64,000 nucleotides of DNA from Alphaproteobacteria bacterium (GCA_027045875.1 JALUAG010000072.1:62001-126000); one strand, 5' to 3'; positions 12,039 to 22,311 are shown, counted from the first letter of the stretch. Made by a program: numbers and translations. Notes: a model not told the origin generated them from the letters alone.

Positions 12039-13012
12039 GCAGGCAGATCACGATCGGTCTCGGCGTCGCCGCGGTCGCATTGCTGTTCCTCGCCGCCAGC
12101 GCGCTGTTCACCGTCCATCAGACCAAGCAGGCACTGGTCCTGCAGTTCGGCAATCCCGTCCGGGTGATCCAGGAGCCCGGTCTCAAGTTCAAGCTGCCGG
12201 TCATCCAGCAGGTGGAGTTCTTCGAGCGCCGCGTGCTCGGGCTCGACGTGCCGCCGGTCGAGGTGATCCTGGGCGACCAGCGGCGTCTGGTGGTCGATTC
12301 CTTCGCCCGCTACCGGATCGCCGATCCGCTCCGCTTCCGCCAGAGCGTCGGCAGCGAATCGGCCTTCACCGCCCGCCTCGAGCCCATTCTCTACTCCTCC
12401 CTACGTTCGGTACTGGGCGAGGTGTCGCTGTTCGAGCTGCTCTCCGAGGACAGGGCGCAACTGATGGCCCGGATTCGCGACGGCACCAACACCGAGCTTC
12501 AGCGCTTCGGCGTCGAGGTGGTCGATGTCCGCATCAAGCGAGCGGACCTGCCCCAGGAGAACAGCGAGGCCATCTTCCGCCGGATGCGGGCGGAACGCCT
12601 GCGCGAGGCCAACGAACTGCGCGCCCAAGGCGCCGAGGTGGCCCAGCGCATCCGCGCCCGGGCCGATCGCGAGCGCACGGTACTGGTGGCGCAGGCCAAG
12701 CGCGACGCCGAAGTGCTGCGCGGCGAGGGCGATTCCGAGGCGATCCGCATCTTCGCCGAGGCCTTCGGCCAGGACAAGGAGTTCTTCGCCTTCTACCGGT
12801 CGATGCAGGCCTATCGGGAAGCCCTCGGGGACGAGCAGACCAACTTCGTCCTGTCGCCTCAGAGCGAGTTCTTCCGTTTCTTCGACCGGCTGGGTCTGGA
12901 TGCGGGCACCACCGGCCGCGTGGGGGGACGGCAGACCCCGCCACCGGCACCGGGCGCCTCGAGCGGCGCGCCGGCGCTGGCTAGTCCCTCGCCTGTGACG
13001 GCGACCGACTGA
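12035..13012 (+). CDS. hflC: FtsH protease modulator HflC
   Basis: HflC is the partner of HflK in the FtsH-regulating membrane complex. The 325-residue product has one N-terminal membrane segment, an SPFH domain starting HQTKQALVLQFGNP, and the helical region with FRRMRAERLREANELRAQG characteristic of HflC. The last 35 residues are a low-complexity Pro/Ala/Ser tail. The ATG overlaps the hflK stop, which implies coupled production of the pair. Confidence 0.95.
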   Translation: MSRQITIGLGVAAVALLFLAASALFTVHQTKQALVLQFGNPVRVIQEPGLKFKLPVIQQVEFFERRVLGLDVPPVEVILGDQRRLVVDSFARYRIADPLRFRQSVGSESAFTARLEPILYSSLRSVLGEVSLFELLSEDRAQLMARIRDGTNTELQRFGVEVVDVRIKRADLPQENSEAIFRRMRAERLREANELRAQGAEVAQRIRARADRERTVLVAQAKRDAEVLRGEGDSEAIRIFAEAFGQDKEFFAFYRSMQAYREALGDEQTNFVLSPQSEFFRFFDRLGLDAGTTGRVGGRQTPPPAPGASSGAPALASPSPVTATD

Positions 13013-13061
13013 GCGCGGGGGCGATGCGGCGGCCGGCGGTCTGCCGGAGCGGTCGGGGATC

Positions 13062-13247
13062 GTGCGCGATCTGCTGACCGCCCTCGCCCTCGTGCTGGTG
13101 ATCGAGGGCATGCTCTGGGCGCTGTTTCCGGACGCCATGAAGCGTGCGGCGGAGCGGGCGCTGCTCATGGACAGCGCCCAGCTCCGCTATGCCGGCCTGG
13201 TCGCCGCGGCGCTCGGCGTGGTGTTCGTATGGCTGGTTCGGGGCTGA
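13062..13247 (+). CDS. DUF2065 (YjeT-like) small membrane protein
   Basis: This 61-residue protein has two hydrophobic helices (LLTALALVLVIEGMLWALF and GLVAAALGVVFVWLVRG) separated by a short polar link with PDAMKR. That is the layout of the DUF2065/YjeT family often found beside hflK-hflC. The start is a GTG at 13062. The function is unknown. It lies 49 bases after hflC and is probably cotranscribed with it. Confidence 0.8.
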   Translation: MRDLLTALALVLVIEGMLWALFPDAMKRAAERALLMDSAQLRYAGLVAAALGVVFVWLVRG

Positions 13248-13271
13248 CCGTTCGACGGCCCGGATCGCCCT

Positions 13272-13299
13272 TTGGCATGACCCCGCGGCGCGCTATAGA
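13272..13299 (+). promoter_or_regulatory. Candidate sigma70-type promoter for the DegP-like protease
   Basis: TTGGCA (13272-13277) and TATAGA (13294-13299) are 16 bases apart, and the -10 box ends 38 bases before the protease ATG. This is one of the better sigma70-like matches in the window, found by eye. Confidence 0.5.
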
Positions 13300-13337
13300 T
13301 GCGCCACGGGTGTCGGATGGCTGGCGGAGTGGAGACG

Positions 13338-14807
13338 ATGCGGCAAGATTTGCGGCGAACGGATCGAGGGGAAGGATTTTCCGGCTGGCTCGCGGCCCTC
13401 GTGGCCGTCTTGCTGCTGTTTTCCGGCACATCGGCGGACGCCCAGCGTCTGCCGGCCAGTTTCGCCGATCTCGTCGACCGGGTGGCGCCGGCGGTGGTCA
13501 ACATCTCGACCACCAAGGAGATCCGGGGCGGGGAAGCCTTCCCCATGCCGCAGTTCCCGCCCGGCTCGCCCTTCGAGGAGTTCTTCAAGGAATTCTTCGA
13601 CCGCGACCGGCCGCAGCGGCCGCGCCGCACCTTCTCCCTGGGATCGGGTTTCATCATCGATCCCGAGGGCTACGTGGTGACCAACAACCACGTGATCGCC
13701 GATGCCGACGAGATCACCGTCATCATGTACGACGAGACCGAGTACAAGGCGGAGGTGGTCGGCCGCGACACCAAGACCGACCTCGCGCTGCTGCGCATCC
13801 GGCGGGACGAGCCCTTCCCCTTCGTCGAATGGGCGGACAGCGACGAGGTCCGTGTCGGCGACTGGATGATTGCCATCGGCAATCCGTTCGGCCTCGGTTC
13901 CTCGGTCACCGCCGGCATCGTCTCCGCCCGCGGCCGGGACATCCGGGCAGGGCCCTACGATGATTTCTTCCAGGTGGACGCAGCCATCAACCGGGGCAAT
14001 TCCGGAGGTCCGAGCTTCACCCTCGAGGGCAAGGTGTTCGCCATCAACACGGCGATCTTCTCGCCTTCCGGCGGCAACGTCGGCATCGGCTTCGCCATTC
14101 CCTCCAATCTCGCCCGGCCGGTGATCGAGAGCCTGCGCCAGAAGGGCAGGGTGGCCCGGGCCTGGCTCGGGGTGCGCATCCAGACCGTGACCGACGAGAT
14201 CGCCGAGAGCCTGGGGCTCGAAGAGGCACGGGGGGCGCTGGTGGCCAGCGTCACCCCCGGCGGGCCGGCGGAGCAGGCGGGGATCGAGGCGGGCGACGTG
14301 ATCCTCGAATTCGACGGCAAGCCGATCGAGAAGATGCGCGAACTGCCGCGGATCGTCGCCAGCACCGAGATCGGCAAGGAGGTGACGGTGGTCGTCTGGC
14401 GCCGCGGCGAGAAGGTGAAGCTGACCGCCGTGCTCGGGGAACTGCCCTCGGACGAGGAGCTCGCCCAGGCGGACCAGGGCGGCGGCCAGGGGCCGACGGC
14501 GATCGCCGAGATCCCCGAGCTGGGCATCAAGATCGCGAGCCTCCACGAGGAGCTGCGGACGCGCTTCGATCTCGCCGAGGACGCCAAGGGGGTGGTCATC
14601 GTCGATGTCGACGCCGGCAGCTCGGCGGCCGAGGAGGGGCTGCAGCCGGGCGATCTGATCGTCGAGGTCAACCAGGAGGAGGTGAATTCGCCGCCGGAGG
14701 TGCTGGCGCGGGTCAACGAGGCCAAGCAGGAAGGCAAGAAATCGGTGCTGCTGCTGGTCGATCGCAGGGGCGACCTGCGCTTCGTGGCCCTGCGGTTCGC
14801 GGAATAG
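13338..14807 (+). CDS. degP: DegP/HtrA-family periplasmic serine protease
   Basis: This 489-residue Do-type protease and chaperone probably handles misfolded envelope proteins. An N-terminal hydrophobic signal (residues 16-35, ending SADAQ) directs export. The trypsin-like domain shows His118 in TNNHVIAD, Asp148 in KTDLALL and Ser222 in RGNSGGPSF. Two PDZ domains follow, at about residues 275-370 and 395-485. The ATG at 13338 was preferred over one 13 codons earlier because GGAGTGGAGACG lies directly upstream. It is paralog-prone: degP versus degQ or mucD cannot be decided from sequence alone. Confidence 0.92.
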   Translation: MRQDLRRTDRGEGFSGWLAALVAVLLLFSGTSADAQRLPASFADLVDRVAPAVVNISTTKEIRGGEAFPMPQFPPGSPFEEFFKEFFDRDRPQRPRRTFSLGSGFIIDPEGYVVTNNHVIADADEITVIMYDETEYKAEVVGRDTKTDLALLRIRRDEPFPFVEWADSDEVRVGDWMIAIGNPFGLGSSVTAGIVSARGRDIRAGPYDDFFQVDAAINRGNSGGPSFTLEGKVFAINTAIFSPSGGNVGIGFAIPSNLARPVIESLRQKGRVARAWLGVRIQTVTDEIAESLGLEEARGALVASVTPGGPAEQAGIEAGDVILEFDGKPIEKMRELPRIVASTEIGKEVTVVVWRRGEKVKLTAVLGELPSDEELAQADQGGGQGPTAIAEIPELGIKIASLHEELRTRFDLAEDAKGVVIVDVDAGSSAAEEGLQPGDLIVEVNQEEVNSPPEVLARVNEAKQEGKKSVLLLVDRRGDLRFVALRFAE

Positions 14808-14813
14808 GCGTCG

Positions 14814-14838
14814 CGGGCGGGCCGGAAAGGCCCGCCCG
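14814..14838. terminator. Bidirectional terminator-like hairpin
   Basis: A perfect 10-base-pair GC stem with a 5-base loop (CGGGCGGGCC, GGAAA, GGCCCGCCCG) lies between the convergent degP-like and serB genes. No U-run follows on either strand, so it may need Rho or may only stabilise the 3' ends. Confidence 0.55.
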
Positions 14839-14849
14839 GCTCCGGTTCC

Positions 14850-15737
14850 TCACCCGACCTCGTGGAAGGCCTCGCGCGGGTAGCCCTGGAAGAACAGCAC
14901 GCTCCTGAGATCGGTGTGGAGGATGCAGGCGTCGGCGTGGCGCCTGACCTCCCGATGTCCGCGGTAGGCGATGCCGAGGCCCGCTTCCCGCAGCATCGGG
15001 ATATCGTTGGCACCATCGCCCACCGCCACCGCCTCGGCGGGGCCGCAGCCGCGTGCGGCCGCGAGCCTCAGCAGCGTGCGGTGCTTGCTCTCGGGCCCGA
15101 GGATCGGGGGCAGGAGGCGGCCGGTCAGGACCCCGTCGCGGATCTCGAGGGTGTTGGCCTGGTCCATGTCGAACCCGACGAGCGTGCGGACATAGCGCGT
15201 GAACTCGGTGAAGCCGCTCGAAAGAAGAGCGCAGAAGGCGCCGTTCGCCTGCATGGTGCGCACCAGCGTGCGGGCTCCCGGATTGAGCCGCATGCGCTCG
15301 CGGCAGATCTCGTCGATGACGCGCACGGGCACGCCTTCCAGCATCCGCACCCGGGTTTCCAGCGCCTCGTGGAAGGCGATCTCGCCGGCCATCGCGCGGC
15401 GGGTCAGTGCCGCCACCTCGCCACCGACGCCCGCATGTTTCGCGAGCTCGTCGATGCACTCGATATCGACGATGGTGCTGTCCATGTCGCAGACGAGAAG
15501 GCGCCGCGGACCGCGAGCCTCGGGCAGCAGCGCCTGGTCGACCGGCTGCCCGGCCAGCAGCTCGTCGAGGTTCGCGCGCAGGCACGCGTCGGCCGGCCGT
15601 GCGAGCGGCAGCGCACAGGCGGAGCCCGGATCGAGCCAGCGGGGTTCGGCGCCGGTGAGCCGCCGCGCCTCCGCCAGCATGCGGGGATCGAGCGGCCCTT
15701 GCTCGGCCGGCGCGACGAGGTAGAGGATTTCGGGCAT
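14850..15737 (-). CDS. serB: Phosphoserine phosphatase
   Basis: SerB hydrolyses O-phosphoserine to serine, the last step of serine synthesis. The 295-residue product has an N-terminal ACT-like region of about 80 residues and a HAD hydrolase core. That core has CDMDSTIVD (nucleophile and acid Asp), the LLSSGFTEF motif II and VGDGANDIPML motif IV. The ATG at 15737 starts the conserved N-terminus, and the longer open frame upstream is in the region divergent to miaA. The length and all HAD motifs are normal. Confidence 0.94.
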   Translation of the reverse strand: MPEILYLVAPAEQGPLDPRMLAEARRLTGAEPRWLDPGSACALPLARPADACLRANLDELLAGQPVDQALLPEARGPRRLLVCDMDSTIVDIECIDELAKHAGVGGEVAALTRRAMAGEIAFHEALETRVRMLEGVPVRVIDEICRERMRLNPGARTLVRTMQANGAFCALLSSGFTEFTRYVRTLVGFDMDQANTLEIRDGVLTGRLLPPILGPESKHRTLLRLAAARGCGPAEAVAVGDGANDIPMLREAGLGIAYRGHREVRRHADACILHTDLRSVLFFQGYPREAFHEVG

Positions 15738-15765
15738 CGCCGTTCGAAGGGAAGAGGCGCAGGGT

Positions 15766-16710
15766 GTGATTTCTCGCATCCTCTTCATAGGTGGCACCAC
15801 CGCCAGCGGCAAGTCGGAGCTGGCGGTCGGGATCGCCGAACGCACGGGTGCCCTGGTCGTCAACGCCGACGCCCAGCAGCTCTACCGCGACCTGCCGATC
15901 CTGACCGCCCGACCCGACGCCGCGGCACAGGCGCGGGCGGAGCACCGCCTCTACGGTCTGCTGCCGCCCGAGGCGGCGACCTCGGCCGGCCGCTGGCTGG
16001 AGCTGGTGCTGCCGGTGCTCCGGGAAGCCGAGCGAGAGGCGCGGCCGGTGGTGATCGTGGGCGGCACCGGCCTCTACATGAAATGCCTGCTCGAGGGGCT
16101 GGCACCGGTGCCACCCATCCCGCCGGAGATCCGCGATCGCCTGCGCGCCCTGCCGGTGCCGGCGCCGGAGCTCCACCGCATGCTGGCGGCGCGGGATCCG
16201 GTGACGGCCGCCCGGCTGCGGCCCGGCGACCGGCAGCGGATCCTGCGTGCGCTCGAGGTGCTGGAGACCACGGGACGGCCTCTCGCCGAGCTCCAGCGCG
16301 CCACCGTTCCACCCCTCGACCTGGGCGGCCGAGTCCGCGGCATCGCCCTTCTGCCCCCGCGCGAACGGCTCGTCGAGCGGATCGTCCGCCGCCTCGACGC
16401 GATGCTCGCGGCCGGTGCCCTCGAGGAGCTCGCGGCACTCCGCGCCCGCCGGCCGGAGCTCGAGGAGCTTCCGATCGCCCGGGTTCACGGCTGCCGCGAG
16501 TTCCTGGCCTTTCTCGCCGGCCATGCGACGCGGGAGTGGGCGCGGCAGCGCACGATCGAGGTGACCCGTCGCTACGCCAAGCGTCAGCGCACCTTCTTCC
16601 GGCACCAGCTGCCGGCGTTCGCGCTGCGCGAGGCAACGGGTGCGAGCCTGCCCGATCTCGCCCGCGAGCTCGGCGACTGGCTCCTCGGACGCGACGGCGC
16701 ATCTTGTTGA
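15766..16710 (+). CDS. miaA: tRNA dimethylallyltransferase
   Basis: MiaA adds a dimethylallyl group to A37 of tRNAs reading codons that start with U. The 314-residue product has the P-loop GTTASGKSE, the NADAQQLYRDLPILTARP substrate-loop region and the VVIVGGTGLYMKCLLEG motif. The usual GPTASGKT P-loop is slightly changed (Pro to Thr). The start is a GTG preceded by AGGG. It is divergent from serB, with 28 bases between the starts. Confidence 0.95.
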   Translation: MISRILFIGGTTASGKSELAVGIAERTGALVVNADAQQLYRDLPILTARPDAAAQARAEHRLYGLLPPEAATSAGRWLELVLPVLREAEREARPVVIVGGTGLYMKCLLEGLAPVPPIPPEIRDRLRALPVPAPELHRMLAARDPVTAARLRPGDRQRILRALEVLETTGRPLAELQRATVPPLDLGGRVRGIALLPPRERLVERIVRRLDAMLAAGALEELAALRARRPELEELPIARVHGCREFLAFLAGHATREWARQRTIEVTRRYAKRQRTFFRHQLPAFALREATGASLPDLARELGDWLLGRDGASC

Positions 16711-16735
16711 CCGTCGCCCGGTGCAGGGCTAGCCT
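16707..16735 (+). promoter_or_regulatory. Candidate sigma70-type promoter for ilvBNC
   Basis: TTGACC (16707-16712) and TAGCCT (16730-16735) have the ideal 17-base spacing. The -35 box overlaps the miaA stop codon. About 107 bases of leader remain before the ilvB ATG. I did not find a convincing leader peptide or attenuator in that leader. Confidence 0.45.
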
Positions 16736-16842
16736 CGCGTTCCCGTAAGCGGGCGGAATCCGATCCGCCGCCCGCGAGGGAGCGCCACGGCCCGATCACG
16801 GGTCGCAACAACGCAAGCAGACGGGATTTCGGAGTTCACGCC

Positions 16843-18639
16843 ATGACCGCGCAGCAGACCATCGCGCAGCCACCCGCCGACACTCGGTCGATGACGGGTG
16901 CGCAGGTCGTACTCCAGGCGCTGCTCGATCAGGGCGTAGAGGTGATCTTCGGCTATCCCGGCGGTGCGGTCCTGCCGCTCTACGACGCGCTGTTCCAGCA
17001 GAAGACCATCCATCACGTGCTGGTGCGCCACGAGCAGGCGGCGGTACACGCGGCCGAGGGCTACGCCCGCTCCACCGGCAAGGTGGGCGTCGTGCTGGTG
17101 ACGTCCGGACCCGGTGCCACCAACACCGTCACCGGTCTCACCGACGCCCTCATGGACAGTGTGCCGGTCGTCTGCCTCACCGGCCAGGTGCCGACCCACA
17201 TGATCGGCAACGACGCCTTCCAGGAAGCGGATACGGTCGGCATCACGCGGCCCTGCACCAAGCACAACTATCTCGTGAAGAAGCCCGAGGATCTGGCGAG
17301 GATCGTCCACGAGGCCTTCCACGTGGCGAGCTCCGGGCGTCCCGGGCCGGTGGTCGTCGATCTGCCCAAGAACATCCTCATGGGCGAGGCGCCCTACGCG
17401 GAGAAGGAGGCGGGGCGGCGGCGCACCTACAACCCGCGGCGGGAGCCCGATCCCGCCCGTATCGAGGAGGCGGTGCGGCTGCTGGCCCGGGCCGAGCGCC
17501 CCATCTTCTACGTCGGCGGCGGAGTGATCAATTCCGGTCCCCTGGCCTGCGCCCTGCTCACCGAACTCGTGCGGGCCACCGGCTATCCGATCACCCTGAC
17601 GCTGATGGGACTCGGCGCCTTTCCCGCCGGCGATCCCCAGTATCTCGGCATGCTGGGCATGCACGGCACCTACGAGGCCAACATGGCGATGCACGACTGC
17701 GACGTGATGGTCTGCATCGGCGCCCGCTTCGACGACCGCGTGACCGGCCGGCTGGACGGATTCTCGCCCGGAAGCCGCAAGATCCACGTGGACATCGATC
17801 CCTCTTCCATCAACAAGAACGTGCCGGTGGACATCGCCATCGTCGGCGATGCGGAGCGCAGCCTCGAGGCCATGCTGGAGGCCTGGAAGCGGGTGGCGCC
17901 CACCGTCGACCGGGCGAGGATCGCCCCCTGGTGGGATCAGATCGAGCGCTGGCGGGCGGTGGACAGCCTGCGGTTCCGGCAATCCGGCACCGCGATCAAG
18001 CCGCAGTACGCCATCAAGCGGCTCTACGAGCTCACCCGGGATCGCGAGCCCTTCATCACCACCGATGTCGGTCAGCATCAGATGTGGGCGGCGCAGCATT
18101 TCCGTTTCGAAAAGCCCCGCCGCTGGCTTACCTCGGGCGGTCTCGGCACCATGGGCTACGGCTTTCCCGCCGCTCTCGGGGTGCAGATGGCGCATCCCGA
18201 CGCGCTCGTCATCAACATCTCGGGCGATGCCTCCTGGGTCATGAACATGCAGGAGATGTCGACCGCGATGCAGCACCGGCTGCCGGTCAAGGTCTTCCTC
18301 GTCAACAACGGCTACATGGGCATGGTCCGCCAGTGGCAGGATTTCTTCCACGGCAGCCGCCGGGCCGAGAGCTACATGGACAGCATGCCCGACTTCGTGA
18401 AGCTGGCCGAAGCCTTCGGCGCCGTGGGGCTGCGCGCTACCACCCCTGCCGAGCTCGACGAGGTGATCGAACGGATGCTCGCCACCGACGGGCTGGTCCT
18501 CGCCGACATCGTGGTCGAGGAGGTGGAGAACGTCTATCCGATGATCCCGGGGGGCGCCGCCCACAACGAGATCAAGCTGTCGCCCGAGGACGACGGCGGC
18601 CACGAGCCCATTTCCGAAGACGGGATGGTGCTGGTCTAG
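16843..18639 (+). CDS. ilvB: Acetolactate synthase large subunit
   Basis: This enzyme condenses pyruvate with pyruvate or 2-oxobutyrate, the first common step of branched-chain amino acid synthesis. The 598-residue protein has the three thiamine-diphosphate-enzyme domains. These include the catalytic Glu in VRHEQAAVHAAEGYAR, the TSGPGATN motif and the cofactor motif ISGDASW with its NNGYMGMV partner. The length is normal. It is the first gene of ilvB-ilvN-ilvC. ilvB and ilvI naming is interchangeable here. Confidence 0.96.
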   Translation: MTAQQTIAQPPADTRSMTGAQVVLQALLDQGVEVIFGYPGGAVLPLYDALFQQKTIHHVLVRHEQAAVHAAEGYARSTGKVGVVLVTSGPGATNTVTGLTDALMDSVPVVCLTGQVPTHMIGNDAFQEADTVGITRPCTKHNYLVKKPEDLARIVHEAFHVASSGRPGPVVVDLPKNILMGEAPYAEKEAGRRRTYNPRREPDPARIEEAVRLLARAERPIFYVGGGVINSGPLACALLTELVRATGYPITLTLMGLGAFPAGDPQYLGMLGMHGTYEANMAMHDCDVMVCIGARFDDRVTGRLDGFSPGSRKIHVDIDPSSINKNVPVDIAIVGDAERSLEAMLEAWKRVAPTVDRARIAPWWDQIERWRAVDSLRFRQSGTAIKPQYAIKRLYELTRDREPFITTDVGQHQMWAAQHFRFEKPRRWLTSGGLGTMGYGFPAALGVQMAHPDALVINISGDASWVMNMQEMSTAMQHRLPVKVFLVNNGYMGMVRQWQDFFHGSRRAESYMDSMPDFVKLAEAFGAVGLRATTPAELDEVIERMLATDGLVLADIVVEEVENVYPMIPGGAAHNEIKLSPEDDGGHEPISEDGMVLV

Positions 18640-18727
18640 AGCGAACAAGCCGGAAGCGAACGAAGGAAGCGGTGCCGGGAGCGACCCCGGGAAGCCCCTG
18701 CGCCGTACGACGAGGCGACGAAACGAC

Positions 18728-19255
18728 ATGAACATCGAAGACGAGGAAAAACGTCATACCATCGTGGTTCTGGTGGACAACGAGGCGGGGGTGCTGGCGC
18801 GCGTGATCGGTCTGTTTTCCGGGCGCGGCTACAACATCGACAGCCTCACTGTGGCCGAGGTGGATCCCGTCCGTCGGCTTTCCCGGATCAACATCGTCAC
18901 CACCGGCACCGAACTCGTGATCGAGCAGATCAAGGCGCTGCTCTCCAAGCTGGTGCCGGTGCACCGCGTCCAGGATCTGACCATCGAGGGGCCGCACGTC
19001 GAACGCGAGCTGGCGCTGGTCAAGGTCAACGGCGATCGCGAGCGGCTGATCCAGGCGCTGCGGATCGCCGATTTCATGCACGCCCGGCTGGTGGACAGCA
19101 CGCCCGGCAGTCTGGTGTTCGAGGTGACCGGCAGCAGCGACGAGCTCGATGCCTTCATCTCCCTCGTCGAGCCGGTGGAGGTGAGCCGCGCCGGCGTGGT
19201 CGCCATCGGACGCGGCGAGATGATCCTCGACGGAACGGCCCAGGACGACGGATAG
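18728..19255 (+). CDS. ilvN: Acetolactate synthase small (regulatory) subunit
   Basis: This subunit binds valine and activates and feedback-regulates the large subunit. The 175-residue product has the N-terminal ACT domain VVLVDNEAGVLARVIGLFS followed by GRGYNIDSLTV, and a C-terminal ACT-like domain. It is the longer form typical of IlvH/IlvN in proteobacteria. It lies 88 bases after ilvB and 18 bases before ilvC, consistent with one operon. Confidence 0.96.
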   Translation: MNIEDEEKRHTIVVLVDNEAGVLARVIGLFSGRGYNIDSLTVAEVDPVRRLSRINIVTTGTELVIEQIKALLSKLVPVHRVQDLTIEGPHVERELALVKVNGDRERLIQALRIADFMHARLVDSTPGSLVFEVTGSSDELDAFISLVEPVEVSRAGVVAIGRGEMILDGTAQDDG

Positions 19256-20293
<1,038 letters not shown>

Positions 20294-20302
20294 AGTCTCG
20301 AC

Positions 20303-20320
20303 GGTCGGTCGTCGCCGACC
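20303..20320 (+). terminator. Weak terminator-like hairpin after ilvC
   Basis: A six-base-pair stem (GGTCGG with CCGACC) lies 10 bases past the ilvC stop, with no U-run. It may mark the end of ilvBNC before the separate dehydrogenase operon. Support is weak. Confidence 0.3.
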
Positions 20321-20479
20321 CGACGCAATTGCCGCGCCGCGGGCGTTCCGCGCGTCCGGGGCGTCTCCCCCTCGCGCCGGTGTCTCCTCCGGCGAGACGG
20401 GGACGGGCTTCGCAGCGCCGCCCCTTTGCCGCTATGCTGCCGTCCGGCAGAGGCGATCGAGGCCAGGGGGAGGAAGGCG

Positions 20480-21577
20480 ATGCTGATTGCCGTGGAGCCG
20501 CTCGACCGGCTCGTCCGCGCGATCTTCCGCGAGAAGGGCTGCCCGGAGGACGAGGCGGCGCGGATCGCCCGCTATCTGATCAAGGCCAATCTCACCGGCC
20601 ACGACAGCCACGGCGTGATCCGGGTGCCGCTCTACGTGACCTGGATCGAGGCGGGCCGGATGCGGCCGGGGCAGCATGTGCGCGTGCTCGTCGACACGCC
20701 GGTGCTCGCGGTGCTCGACGGGCAGTTCGGCATGGGTCAGACGGTGGGACCGGAGGCCACCCGGATCGGCATCGCCAAGGCGCGTGAGCAGGGGGTGGGT
20801 ATCATCGCGCTGCGCGACGCCGGTCATCTCGGCCGCATCGGCGATTTCGCCGAAATGGCGATCGAGGCGGGGCTCGTCTCGATCCATTTCGTCAACGTCT
20901 TCGGATCCCTTCTGGTAGCGCCCTTCGGTGCCGCGAGCCGGCGTCTTTCCACCAATCCCGTCGCCATCGGCGTGCCCACCGGCGACGACGCGCCCTTCGT
21001 GCTCGATTTCGCCACCTCCTATGTGGCCGAGGGCAAGGTGGCGGTGGCCCATCAGGGCGGCAAGCCCATCCCCGACACCGCGCTCGTGGACGAGGCCGGC
21101 AACCTCAGCGGTGATCCCCGGACCCTCTACGGCGAGGATGCGGGGCAGGCCTATCCCGATCCCACCCGGGGCAAGGGGGCCTTGCGGCCGTTCGGTGAGC
21201 ACAAGGGCTCGGGGCTGGCGCTCGCCTGCGAACTGCTGGCGGGCGCGCTCACCGGATCCGGCGTCAACGCCGGCCGGCCGGGACCCTTCCACAACGGCAT
21301 GCTGTCCATCTTTCTGGATCCGGCCCGCTTCGATACCGGGGACCGCTTCCTGGCCGACGTGCGGGCGTTCATCGCATGGGTGAAGTCGGCCAAACCCGTC
21401 GATCCCGTGGAAGGCGTGCTGATCCCCGGCGACAAGGAGCGTCGCACCGAAGCCGAACGCCGGGCCGGCGGCATTCCCCTCGCCGCCGACAGCTGGCGGC
21501 TCATTCTCGACACCGCCCGCAAGGTCGGGCTGTCCGACGGGGAGATCGCGGAACTCCTGGAGGAGGAGGGGCCATGA
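20480..21577 (+). CDS. Ldh2 family (malate/L-lactate/ureidoglycolate-type) oxidoreductase
   Basis: The 365-residue protein belongs to the Ldh2/MDH2 family of NAD(P)-dependent 2-hydroxyacid dehydrogenases, distinct from classic Rossmann LDHs. Family motifs are GHDSHGVIRVPLYV near residue 40, the substrate histidine region RDAGHLGRIGDFAE near 115, STNPVAIGVPT, and GEHKGSGLALACELL near 235. A strong GGGGGAGGAAGG site precedes the ATG at 20480. Its end overlaps the next gene (ATGA), which encodes an RraA-like protein, so the pair may form a short catabolic pathway. The substrate is unknown; sulfolactate, malate or a related acid are possible. Confidence 0.85.
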   Translation: MLIAVEPLDRLVRAIFREKGCPEDEAARIARYLIKANLTGHDSHGVIRVPLYVTWIEAGRMRPGQHVRVLVDTPVLAVLDGQFGMGQTVGPEATRIGIAKAREQGVGIIALRDAGHLGRIGDFAEMAIEAGLVSIHFVNVFGSLLVAPFGAASRRLSTNPVAIGVPTGDDAPFVLDFATSYVAEGKVAVAHQGGKPIPDTALVDEAGNLSGDPRTLYGEDAGQAYPDPTRGKGALRPFGEHKGSGLALACELLAGALTGSGVNAGRPGPFHNGMLSIFLDPARFDTGDRFLADVRAFIAWVKSAKPVDPVEGVLIPGDKERRTEAERRAGGIPLAADSWRLILDTARKVGLSDGEIAELLEEEGP

Positions 21578-22272
21578 ACGTCGACGCCGAACTGATCGAG
21601 CATCTGCGGGCCTTCGACACGCCCACCATCTGCAACGCCCTCGAGATCCTCGTTCCCCAAAGGCGCGGCCACGGTTTCACCACGAGGCCCTTCGTCGCCG
21701 CCGACCCCGAGCTGCCGCCCATCTGCGGACACGCCCGTACCGCCACCATCCGCGCGCGCAAGCCGAGCCATCTGCCACCGGAGGAGGCGAAGGCGATGCG
21801 CCTCGCCTACTACGAGTACGTGGCCAGGGCGCCGCACCCCACCGTGGCGGTGATCCAGGACCTCGATCCCGAGCCCGGCTTCGGCGCCTTCTGGGGCGAG
21901 GTCAACAGCGCCATCCACAAGGGCCTCGGCTGTCTCGGCTGCGTGACCGACGGTTCGATCCGCGATCTCGACGCCATCGCGCCCGAGTTCCAGCTGCTCG
22001 CGGGCTCGGTGGGACCGAGCCACGCCTTCGTCCATGTCGAGGCCTTCGATCTGCCGGTCGAGGTCCACGGCATGCCGGTGCGGCCCGGCGATCTCGTCCA
22101 CGCCGACCGCCACGGCGCGGTGGTGATCCCGGAGGCGGCGCTGCCCGGCCTCGCGGAGGCCATCGATCTCCTGGTGCGGCGCGAGCGCCACATCCTGAAC
22201 GCCGCCCGGGCCGAGGATTTCTCCATCGAACGGCTGCGCCGGGTCCTCGCCGAGGCCGAGGAGATCCACTGA
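21574..22272 (+). CDS. RraA-like protein (possible HMG/CHA-type aldolase or decarboxylase)
   Basis: This 232-residue protein has the RraA/HMG-aldolase fold signature. FDTPTICNALE lies at the N-terminus, a GLGCLGCVTDGSIRDLDAI region carries the Gly-rich turn with the metal-binding Asp and catalytic Arg, and VRPGDLVHADRHGAVVIPE follows. Relatives include the 4-hydroxy-4-methyl-2-oxoglutarate aldolase family, which also decarboxylates oxaloacetate, and the RNase E regulator RraA. The catalytic DG-x-RD pattern favours an enzyme. It is translationally coupled to the Ldh2-type dehydrogenase, which fits a 2-oxoacid or 2-hydroxyacid pathway. The exact substrate is unknown. Confidence 0.75.
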   Translation: MNVDAELIEHLRAFDTPTICNALEILVPQRRGHGFTTRPFVAADPELPPICGHARTATIRARKPSHLPPEEAKAMRLAYYEYVARAPHPTVAVIQDLDPEPGFGAFWGEVNSAIHKGLGCLGCVTDGSIRDLDAIAPEFQLLAGSVGPSHAFVHVEAFDLPVEVHGMPVRPGDLVHADRHGAVVIPEAALPGLAEAIDLLVRRERHILNAARAEDFSIERLRRVLAEAEEIH

Positions 22273-22288
22273 GGGAGCGAAAGGAAGA

Positions 22289-22311
22289 GGCCCGTCGGCG
22301 AACGACGGGCC
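22289..22311. terminator. Bidirectional terminator-like hairpin
   Basis: A perfect nine-base-pair stem with a five-base loop (GGCCCGTCG, GCGAA, CGACGGGCC) lies between the convergent RraA-like and lon genes. There is no U-run. Confidence 0.5.
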
